64,000 nt of DNA, taken from assembly GCA_902519235.1 (NCBI GenBank), contig CABYJE010000001.1, forward strand, positions 1-64,000, in the 5' to 3' direction. The position numbers and the translations under genes were made by a program. Source of the DNA: an uncultured Prochlorococcus sp. GTDB taxonomy: Bacteria > Cyanobacteriota > Cyanobacteriia > PCC-6307 > Cyanobiaceae. Below are positions 56,515 to 64,000 of this stretch, piece after piece; position 1 is the first letter of the stretch; every line of letters starts with the position of its first letter. Below the pieces are notes generated by a model. The model worked only from the letters and a program-made list of their open reading frames with translations. It ran no database searches and was not told the DNA's origin.

Positions 56515-57170
56515 CTTCTATTTGTTTTGAAAAATCTAGTAAGCAGTTTTATAAAAAAATATAAGAAAATTAAAATTAAAATTGGCTTTACAACATACTT
56601 TATTTGATCTATATAAGTTTCAATGATTGGATAATTTTCTCCAAATAAGTAGCCTGCATAAGTGAGGAGTGTAACCCATATAAAGCTACCAAATGTAGTC
56701 CAAATCAAAAATTTTCTTAATGGCATAAGTTCTATACCAGCAGGCACAGAAATTAAAGTTCTTATACCTGGTACTAATCGACCCCAAAATACTAGAGAAA
56801 CCCCGTATTTCTCAAACCACCTTTTACTTTTGTTTAAATCATTAGAAGAAATTCCTAGATATTTTCCTTTCTTATTTAGAAAATTTGAAAGTTTTTTTTC
56901 ATTTACTAATCTACCCAAGTAATACCATGGCAATGATCCTAAAATCGTTCCAAGTAATCCCCAAAAAATTAAAATATAGAAATTAAGTTTTTGTTGATAA
57001 ACAAAAAATCCTCCCAATGGCATTATTATTTCAGAAGGGATTGGGGGTATTATATTTTCTAAAAACATAGCCAAACAAATAGTAAGGTATGCAATTGTTG
57101 AATTCTTTTCAACAGCCAAACTGATGTAGTCAGGAATTGAAGTAAGAAAATTTACAGAAATTAAAGTCAA
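56511..57170 (-). CDS. DedA-family membrane protein
   Basis: MFLENIIPPIPSEIIMPLGGFF, FWGRLVPGIRTLISVPAGIELMPL. Confidence 0.93.
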   Translation of the reverse strand: MTLISVNFLTSIPDYISLAVEKNSTIAYLTICLAMFLENIIPPIPSEIIMPLGGFFVYQQKLNFYILIFWGLLGTILGSLPWYYLGRLVNEKKLSNFLNKKGKYLGISSNDLNKSKRWFEKYGVSLVFWGRLVPGIRTLISVPAGIELMPLRKFLIWTTFGSFIWVTLLTYAGYLFGENYPIIETYIDQIKYVVKPILILIFLYFFIKLLTRFFKTNRS

Positions 57171-57172
57171 GC

Positions 57173-58591
57173 CTAGTATCTATAAAGTTCTGGTTTATAA
57201 GGCCCCTCAACAGAAACATTAATATAATCAGCCTGTTCTTTGGTTAATTTTGTTAATTTTGCTCCAATTTTATCTAAATGTAATCTGGCTACCATTTCAT
57301 CTAAATGCTTTGGTAACACATAAACTTCTTTCGCATATTGCTCAGACTTATTGAAAAGCTCAATTTGAGCTAGTACTTGATTAGTAAAAGAATTACTCAT
57401 AACAAAACTTGGATGTCCAGTAGCACAACCTAAGTTAACTAATCTACCTTCGGCTAAAAGGATTATTTTATTGCCACTCGGTAAAGTTATATGATCTACC
57501 TGCGGCTTAATATTTTCCCATGGATAATCTTTCAAGGAAGCCACATCAATTTCATTATCGAAATGGCCAATATTACAGACTATGGCCTCATCTTTCATCT
57601 TGACAAGATTGTCATTTGTTATTACCTGATAGTTCCCAGTTGCTGTAACAAAGATATCTATGTCTTCCACAACATCGTCTAATGTAACAACACTAAAACC
57701 TTCCATTGCCGCTTGAAGAGCACAAATTGGATCAACTTCAGCAACTTTTACAATTGCACCAAGTCCTCTTAGAGACTGGGCTGAACCTTTACCAACATCT
57801 CCAAAACCCATTACTAAGGCCACCTTTCCAGCAATCATCACATCAGTGGCACGCTTTATGCTATCTACTAGAGATTCTCTGCAGCCGTATAAATTATCAA
57901 ATTTGCTCTTGGTTACTGAATCATTAACATTGATAGCTGGAAAAGGTAAAGCATTTTGCTTTTGAAGTTGATAAAGTCTTGCAACTCCTGTTGTAGTTTC
58001 TTCAGTAACACCAATGATATTACTCTTAATTCTTGAATAGAAGTCACTATCAACTTCTAGCTTAGACTTAATAGAATTGAATAAAGCAATTTCTTCTTCA
58101 TTACTGGGATTATCTAAAACAGATAAATCTTTTTCTGCTTTACTACCGAGTATTAATAAGCCAGTTGCATCTCCCCCATCATCAAGGATCATATTTGGAA
58201 AGTCCGAACCCCAATCAAGGATATAGTGAGTATATTGCCAATATTCATCAAGAGTCTCACCTTTTTTTGCGTAAACAGGAATTCCTTGATCTGCGATAGC
58301 TGCAGCCGCATGATCTTGAGTTGAAAAAATATTGCATGAAGCCCATTTAACTTCTGCACCAAGATCAACAAGAGTTTCTATTAAGACTGCAGTCTGAATA
58401 GTCATATGAAGACTTCCAGCTATTTTTGCACCTTTTAGTGGCTTTTCAGATTGATATTTATCTCTAAGAGCCATTAATCCAGGCATTTCCGTTTCAGCAA
58501 TTTTAATTTCTTTACGACCAAAATCTGATAAAGAGATATCGGCAATTACGTAATTTGGAGTAGAGGTTTTAACTGAGTTTGCTATAACCAT
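57173..58591 (-). CDS. ahcY: Adenosylhomocysteinase
   Basis: [49 protein letters not shown]-terminal YKPELYRY. Confidence 0.98.
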   Translation of the reverse strand: MVIANSVKTSTPNYVIADISLSDFGRKEIKIAETEMPGLMALRDKYQSEKPLKGAKIAGSLHMTIQTAVLIETLVDLGAEVKWASCNIFSTQDHAAAAIADQGIPVYAKKGETLDEYWQYTHYILDWGSDFPNMILDDGGDATGLLILGSKAEKDLSVLDNPSNEEEIALFNSIKSKLEVDSDFYSRIKSNIIGVTEETTTGVARLYQLQKQNALPFPAINVNDSVTKSKFDNLYGCRESLVDSIKRATDVMIAGKVALVMGFGDVGKGSAQSLRGLGAIVKVAEVDPICALQAAMEGFSVVTLDDVVEDIDIFVTATGNYQVITNDNLVKMKDEAIVCNIGHFDNEIDVASLKDYPWENIKPQVDHITLPSGNKIILLAEGRLVNLGCATGHPSFVMSNSFTNQVLAQIELFNKSEQYAKEVYVLPKHLDEMVARLHLDKIGAKLTKLTKEQADYINVSVEGPYKPELYRY

Positions 58592-58630
58592 AACTAGTAA
58601 ATACTTTTTCTATTAAACTATATATGATTT

Positions 58631-59080
58631 TTGTGTAATTTTGTGTTTGTTGAGAATTTAAAAGAGACTTTAAATTTAGGGGAAAAACTCTCAAACAAAT
58701 TAAATCCTCAATCAATTGTTTTATTACAGGGTCCAATTGGTGCTGGGAAAACTTCATTTGTTCAAGGTATTGCTAAAGGCTTATCTATTTCTGAGGACAT
58801 TACAAGCCCTACATTTGTTTTATCGCATCACTATAACTCCGGAAAAATTCCACTAATTCACCTTGATTTATACAGGTTAAAAAATGTTTCCTCAGCAAAA
58901 GAAGTTTTTTTTTCAGAAGAAGAAGAGGCAATACAAAGTCAAGCTATTTTAGTTATTGAATGGCCAGAATTAATAGAACCAGTTATTGATAATTTCTGGA
59001 AAATAAAAATTAGATACGCAAAAAATTATGGAAGACACTACGAAATAAGAGATCCCAAAAATTTATTAACTTTTTCATAA
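58631..59080 (+). CDS. tsaE: tRNA threonylcarbamoyladenosine biosynthesis protein TsaE (non-ATG start: TTG 58631 or GTG 58643)
   Basis: LQGPIGAGKTSFVQGIAKGL, SPTFVLSHHY, LIHLDLYRL, VIEWPE. Confidence 0.93.
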   Translation: MCNFVFVENLKETLNLGEKLSNKLNPQSIVLLQGPIGAGKTSFVQGIAKGLSISEDITSPTFVLSHHYNSGKIPLIHLDLYRLKNVSSAKEVFFSEEEEAIQSQAILVIEWPELIEPVIDNFWKIKIRYAKNYGRHYEIRDPKNLLTFS

Positions 59081-60036
59081 TATGGCTGTTGCTCTATGGC
59101 ACCTTCACCAAGACAAGTTAATAATCCACAAACACCTGCGAACTTAATGCAATCTTCTATCTCTATTTCATTTGAAGGATAGCCAGAAGAAATTAATTTT
59201 GAAATTAAGCCAGCTAGAAAAGCATCGCCTGCGCCAGTTGTATCAACAATATTTTGTGAAGTAGGAGTTTCGGTAATTCCCTGCAATCCATTGACATACC
59301 ATGCAACGGGATTTTCTCCATCAGTTATTATGACATCTGGTCTATTAGACAATTGTTCAGATATTGGAAAGGGATTTTCAACCTCAAAAAACAAAGTTGC
59401 TTCTTCCTTCGCAAGTTTTAAAACATTTGCATGATTTAAAAATTTCTTGATTAAATTAACTCTCTCGGCTTTACTAATTTCTGATGAAAAACTTGAATGA
59501 TCCCAAAAGACCTCCCTCCAATTTAAATCAATAACTATTTTAACTGCATGTTTTTTTGCCTGTTCAAAAAGAAAAAAGATACTCTCTTCTGATATAGGAG
59601 ATGATAATACGATAGTTCCAGTAACCAAATATTTTGTTTCTAATAAAGATTTCTCCAAATTTAAAATTTCTTTTTCGATTAATTTCTTACTGAGAACTTC
59701 GTCTGCAAAGCATGAATATGAACTTTCCTCAAAGCCTGAAAAAAAACGCTCTCCAAATTGATCTCTATCTACATTGACTACGCGAGTAGATGAATCATTA
59801 TCTAATTGCAAGAAATCCAAATTAACGCCCAATTCATTAAATTTTGTAATAAATTTTTTGCCATAATTATCACTACCTAAACTTCCTATAAAAATTGAAT
59901 CTATTTTTAATTTTCTTAATGCACAAGCAACATTAGCAGGCGCACCACCCAAAAAATCTGTAAAGCCTTGATTCGACTTATTTCTAATTCTGTCTATTAA
60001 AGCCTCTCCAATACATATGACCTTTTTCTTTTTCAT
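59038..60036 (-). CDS. PfkB-family carbohydrate kinase (fructokinase-like)
   Basis: CIGEALIDRI, FLGGAPANVACALRKL, DTTGAGDAFLAGLI. Confidence 0.93.
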   Translation of the reverse strand: MKKKKVICIGEALIDRIRNKSNQGFTDFLGGAPANVACALRKLKIDSIFIGSLGSDNYGKKFITKFNELGVNLDFLQLDNDSSTRVVNVDRDQFGERFFSGFEESSYSCFADEVLSKKLIEKEILNLEKSLLETKYLVTGTIVLSSPISEESIFFLFEQAKKHAVKIVIDLNWREVFWDHSSFSSEISKAERVNLIKKFLNHANVLKLAKEEATLFFEVENPFPISEQLSNRPDVIITDGENPVAWYVNGLQGITETPTSQNIVDTTGAGDAFLAGLISKLISSGYPSNEIEIEDCIKFAGVCGLLTCLGEGAIEQQPYYEKVNKFLGSLIS

Positions 60037-60119
60037 AAAATGAACGCCTTTTATTAACTAAGAATAATTTATTAAAAACGAATAATTTTTTTTTGAATTA
60101 AAGTTTAATCAAAAGCATA

Positions 60120-61040
60120 TTGATAGTGTCTTTAAATAAATCTGAAACTTGGAAGTGGAAAGATTGGGAAATTTCTTGGTCTTTATCTAAAAAATCTAAT
60201 TCTGAAAAAAATATTAAAATTTTATTGGTTCATGGATTCGGGGCATCAAAAAACCACTGGAGACATAATCAAGATTTTCTTGGTCAATTTTCTAACTGCT
60301 ATGCAATTGACTTATTAGGATTTGGAGAGAGTAGTCAACCTAGTGCATTATTAAATTACGAGCCTGAAAAAGAAAACTCAATTAAATATTCATTTGACTT
60401 ATGGGGTAATCAAATATCAACATTTTGTGCAGAGGTAATAAAATCTCCTGTTTACTTGGTTGGTAATTCAATTGGTGGTGTTATTGCATTGAAAGCTGCT
60501 GAAATTCTTAAAGATAATTGCAAAGGTATCATTTTGATTGATTGTGCACAAAGAACTATGGATGATAAACGTTTAAAAAAAAGTGATATCTTAATGAATT
60601 TCCTGAGACCGGTCCTTAAAACGATAGTCAGACAAAGAGTGATTAGTAATACACTTTTTACAAGAGCTGCCAATCCAAAAGTTATAAAAAAAATACTTGA
60701 ACAAGCTTACCCTTCAGGCAAAAATATAGATAATGAATTGATTAAAATACTTTATCAACCCTCACAAAGGGAAAACTCTAAAGAAGCATTTCGTGGTTTC
60801 ATTAACTTATTTGATGACTATCTTGCTACTGAACTTTTCGATAAAGTTGATGCTCCAATTCAATTGATTTGGGGAGAAAAAGATCCTTGGGAATCTTTAA
60901 ATGAAGCAAAGGATTGGAAGAAACAATTCAGAAATATAAAAAGATTAGATATTATTCCTGGAGCTGGCCATTGTCCTCATGATGAAGAACCTGAAAAAAC
61001 TAATAATCTAATCAATGAATTTATTCAAGATACAAAATAA
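60120..61040 (+). CDS. Alpha/beta hydrolase (paralogue of 31667..32566)
   Basis: LLVHGFGASKNHWR, LVGNSIGGVIAL, GHCPHDEEPEKT. Confidence 0.9.
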   Translation: MIVSLNKSETWKWKDWEISWSLSKKSNSEKNIKILLVHGFGASKNHWRHNQDFLGQFSNCYAIDLLGFGESSQPSALLNYEPEKENSIKYSFDLWGNQISTFCAEVIKSPVYLVGNSIGGVIALKAAEILKDNCKGIILIDCAQRTMDDKRLKKSDILMNFLRPVLKTIVRQRVISNTLFTRAANPKVIKKILEQAYPSGKNIDNELIKILYQPSQRENSKEAFRGFINLFDDYLATELFDKVDAPIQLIWGEKDPWESLNEAKDWKKQFRNIKRLDIIPGAGHCPHDEEPEKTNNLINEFIQDTK

Positions 61041-62059
61041 GCTTCAACATTATCACTAAGTCTTCTCAAACCTCTTAATCCATCACGCTCTAGGTTTCTT
61101 ACACGATCCCTGCTTATACCTAGTACTCTTCCAATACCTGTAAGGGACATTGGCTCATCACCATCCATTCCGTATCTCATTCTTAAAACTCTACATTGCA
61201 GATCAGGCAATTGATGCAAAAGAGAATGGAGATCACCTCTCATACAGTCCATTTCTATTTGTTCGTCAGGCAAATCCTCGCCCCCTGCCAGTAAGTCTAA
61301 TAAAACAGTATCTTCACCATCACCAACTTTAGTTTCAAGACTGACTGGTTGCCCAGCTTTACACATTAAATCTTTAACATCATCTTCAGGAAGCTCAACG
61401 TATTTCGCGAGTTCACTAACAGTTGGAGTTCTAGACATTTCTTGACTGAGCTCTCTTTGACCTTTTTTTAATTTGTTAAGCATTTCTGTTATGTGGATTG
61501 GTAGTCTTATCGCACGACTCTTTTCAGCTATTGCTCTTGTAATACCTTGTCTAATCCACCAATATGCATATGTTGAAAACTTGTAACCTCTGGCTGGGTC
61601 AAATTTTTCGACTCCTCTGACCAATCCTATGGTCCCCTCTTGAATTAAATCCAAAAGTTCCATATTTCTTTTTGTATATTTTTTGGCAACGCTTACTACC
61701 AATCTTAAGTTCGCTGCAACCATTCTTTCTTTGGCTCTTTGCCCAGCTCTCAATCTTTTTTTAATTATGGAAGTGGTTAAGTTTAATTTATTCGATAATT
61801 CATCAATACTAGGCTTATCTCCTGTTAATTCAATAATTTCTAATTCTGCTCTTTCAACTTCCATGTACTCTTGAACTTGTCTACCAAGAGTAATTTCTTG
61901 CTCATGCGATAATAATGGGACTCTTCCTATATCCCTCAAGTATGATCGAACAAGATCTACATCATTACTAGCTTTTATACTTGCAATTGACGCCAATTTA
62001 TTTTCATTTATTGTTTCAGAAGACATTAAATTCAAATGATGTTTTGTAAACAATACCAT
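61025..62059 (-). CDS. Sigma-70 family RNA polymerase sigma factor (group 2-like)
   Basis: DLVRSYLRDIGRVPLLSHEQEI, LDLIQEGTIGLVRGVEKFDPARGYKFSTYAYWWIRQGITRAI. Confidence 0.96.
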   Translation of the reverse strand: MVLFTKHHLNLMSSETINENKLASIASIKASNDVDLVRSYLRDIGRVPLLSHEQEITLGRQVQEYMEVERAELEIIELTGDKPSIDELSNKLNLTTSIIKKRLRAGQRAKERMVAANLRLVVSVAKKYTKRNMELLDLIQEGTIGLVRGVEKFDPARGYKFSTYAYWWIRQGITRAIAEKSRAIRLPIHITEMLNKLKKGQRELSQEMSRTPTVSELAKYVELPEDDVKDLMCKAGQPVSLETKVGDGEDTVLLDLLAGGEDLPDEQIEMDCMRGDLHSLLHQLPDLQCRVLRMRYGMDGDEPMSLTGIGRVLGISRDRVRNLERDGLRGLRRLSDNVEAYFVS

Positions 62060-62126
62060 TAAGAAATGTAAAGTTAAACAAAAAAATCCACAATTTTACA
62101 AAAATGAGAATAAATACCTAGTGAAT

Positions 62127-63533
62127 TTAGACTAATGAAGAGCTTAATAGCCATTTTGCGGTACTGAGATAAATAAAGACACCCGCAATATCAGTGACAG
62201 TTGTTATAAAGGGTGAGGACATTAAAGCTGGATCCAATTTCATTCTGTCAAACAATAAAGGAAGAATCGCACCTGTTGTAGCAGCTAAAGTTGTTATAGA
62301 TATTAAACTTATGCCTACAGCAGAAGCTATTAAAGGCCCTTCTCCTTGCCACCAAGCGAAGGGAAATACTACAAGCATCATCAAAACACCTAAAAGAGCA
62401 CCTGTTATTGACTCCTTAACTACTGCCTTAATTGCACCAAGAGACTTCAACTTTTGAGTACTTAAACCTCTAATGACAACGGTTGAGCTTTGAGCGCCAA
62501 CATTTCCACCAGTACCTATAAGGAGTGGAATAAATGCAGCTAACAAAACTATTTCTTTTAATATTTGATCATTCATAGCTATAACTTTTGTCGTTAAACC
62601 ATTTGCTAAAACCAAAATTAATAACCATAAAATTCTCCTTCGAGCAATAGTGAACAAACTACTTTGGAAATAATCATCTTCATCTCCAGGTTGCACTGCC
62701 CCCGCAGCATATATATCTCTTGTTGCTTCTTGCTCGATGACATCAATTAAATCATCAACAGTTACTATCCCAACAAGTCTTTTTTCCTTATCAACAACTG
62801 GGAGAGCCAAAAAATCATATCTTTGTATTGCTCTAGCAACCTCCTCTTGGTTCGTATTAGTAGAAATATTAACTACATCTCTCGTCATGACGTCACCAAT
62901 TGGCTTAGAAGGATCAGCAGTCACAAGGTCTCTTAAAGAGAGAATACCAGTTAAATGTCTTTCTTTATCTGTAACATACAAGCTATAGATAGTTTCAGTG
63001 AATGGGGCTCTTTTTCTAACTAGCGAAAGAGCCTCTTCTGCTGTCTGCATCTCTTTAAGATCTATAAATTCAGTTGTCATTAATCTTCCAGCAGTTTCAG
63101 GCTCATATCCAAGTAATTCAGCTGTTACTCTCCTTTCTCCAGGACTAAGAGCAGACAAAAATTTTCGCACAACTTTTGCAGGTAATTCATCAAAAAGTTG
63201 CACCCTATCATCAGGAGACATTTTTTCAACGATTTCTAAAACTTCTCCTGAACGAAGTCTTTCTAATAAAGTTTGCTGAACTACTGGATCTAAATATTCA
63301 TATACCTCGATTGCTTCATTTTTCTTTAATAATCGAAATGCTAATGCCTGCAATATTAGTGGAAGGCTTCCAATAGCATCTGCAATATCCACAGGTTGGG
63401 AAGGCTCTAAAAGTAACTTTGCCTCATCATAGTTCCCAGCAATAAGCAATTCCTCAAGTTGAATAGTAATATTTTCTCTTGTACTTAAATCTGAAGATAA
63501 CGATGTAGCTGTTTCAAGATTATTTTCATTCAT
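62127..63533 (-). CDS. mgtE: MgtE magnesium transporter
   Basis: MSPDDRVQLFDELPAKVV, paired CBS domains, GTGGNVGAQSSTVVIRGL. Confidence 0.96.
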   Translation of the reverse strand: MNENNLETATSLSSDLSTRENITIQLEELLIAGNYDEAKLLLEPSQPVDIADAIGSLPLILQALAFRLLKKNEAIEVYEYLDPVVQQTLLERLRSGEVLEIVEKMSPDDRVQLFDELPAKVVRKFLSALSPGERRVTAELLGYEPETAGRLMTTEFIDLKEMQTAEEALSLVRKRAPFTETIYSLYVTDKERHLTGILSLRDLVTADPSKPIGDVMTRDVVNISTNTNQEEVARAIQRYDFLALPVVDKEKRLVGIVTVDDLIDVIEQEATRDIYAAGAVQPGDEDDYFQSSLFTIARRRILWLLILVLANGLTTKVIAMNDQILKEIVLLAAFIPLLIGTGGNVGAQSSTVVIRGLSTQKLKSLGAIKAVVKESITGALLGVLMMLVVFPFAWWQGEGPLIASAVGISLISITTLAATTGAILPLLFDRMKLDPALMSSPFITTVTDIAGVFIYLSTAKWLLSSSLV

Positions 63534-63577
63534 ACATATAATCCTCTCATCAAAGTGACAACACCATTATATGAAAT

Positions 63578-63907
63578 CTAAGTAATTTTTCTACTTATCC
63601 AGAACCCGAAAAGCATTGTGAGTAAATTTACGATAATAATTAAATTAAAAAAAATGATAAATTTTATCCAATCCCCTTGATTCAAAATTTTATATAAAAA
63701 ATATATAAATCCGCTAAAAGATGTAAAGCAAGAAAAAAAACCACTAAATAAAATTTTTTCAATTGAATAACTAAATCTTTTACTGATAAAAAAACCCATT
63801 AAAAATGATCCAATTATTGAAATAAAAAAATTATTATTTATAAATAATCTTAAAAAAGTTGCTAGATAAGCAGATAAAAAAATATAAATAAAATAAGTTT
63901 TTTTCAC
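63578..63907 (-). CDS. crcB: CrcB-like fluoride channel
   Basis: Four TM segments; IIGSFLMGFFISKRF and FFSCFTSFSGFIYFLY match CrcB (GT-S-FS) layout. Confidence 0.8.
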   Translation of the reverse strand: MKKTYFIYIFLSAYLATFLRLFINNNFFISIIGSFLMGFFISKRFSYSIEKILFSGFFSCFTSFSGFIYFLYKILNQGDWIKFIIFFNLIIIVNLLTMLFGFWISRKIT

Positions 63908-64000
63908 TTTAAAATAACTTAATAAAAAAATAACCCAAATAAAAAAAAAGGAATGAAAAAATTATCACTTCAATGTAGTGGAAAAATAATCTTAGGAATT

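Overview
The window is a compact, AT-rich, densely coding stretch of a cyanobacterial chromosome. Gene content (psaC, psaD, ho1-pebA-pebB, CAAD protein, ndhS-like, PanC-Cmk fusion, CCB-type assembly factor) points to a high-light Prochlorococcus-like organism; this is inferred from content, as no database search was run. About 56 housekeeping CDSs are supported, plus three tRNAs (Arg-CCG, Cys-GCA, Arg-CCU), RNase P RNA beside rnc, and a TPP riboswitch upstream of thiC. I see no prophage, transposon or CRISPR array. The most interesting signal is hidden by the ORF track. smpB and recF, both highly conserved, are each broken by what looks like one extra A in a coding-strand poly-A run (A9 in smpB; A8 followed by T7 in recF). 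The missing conserved parts (SmpB C-terminal half; RecF N-terminus with Walker A) lie intact in the neighbouring frame. This could be base-calling error, fresh pseudogenisation, or transcriptional slippage that rescues expression. Other observations: a tandem-duplicated CobA/BtuR-like ATPase, a MoeB-like protein without its zinc cysteines, a histidine kinase with an intact H-box but a degenerate ATP-binding domain, a LarE homologue without lar neighbours, and a misleading ORF that translates an antisense tRNA.
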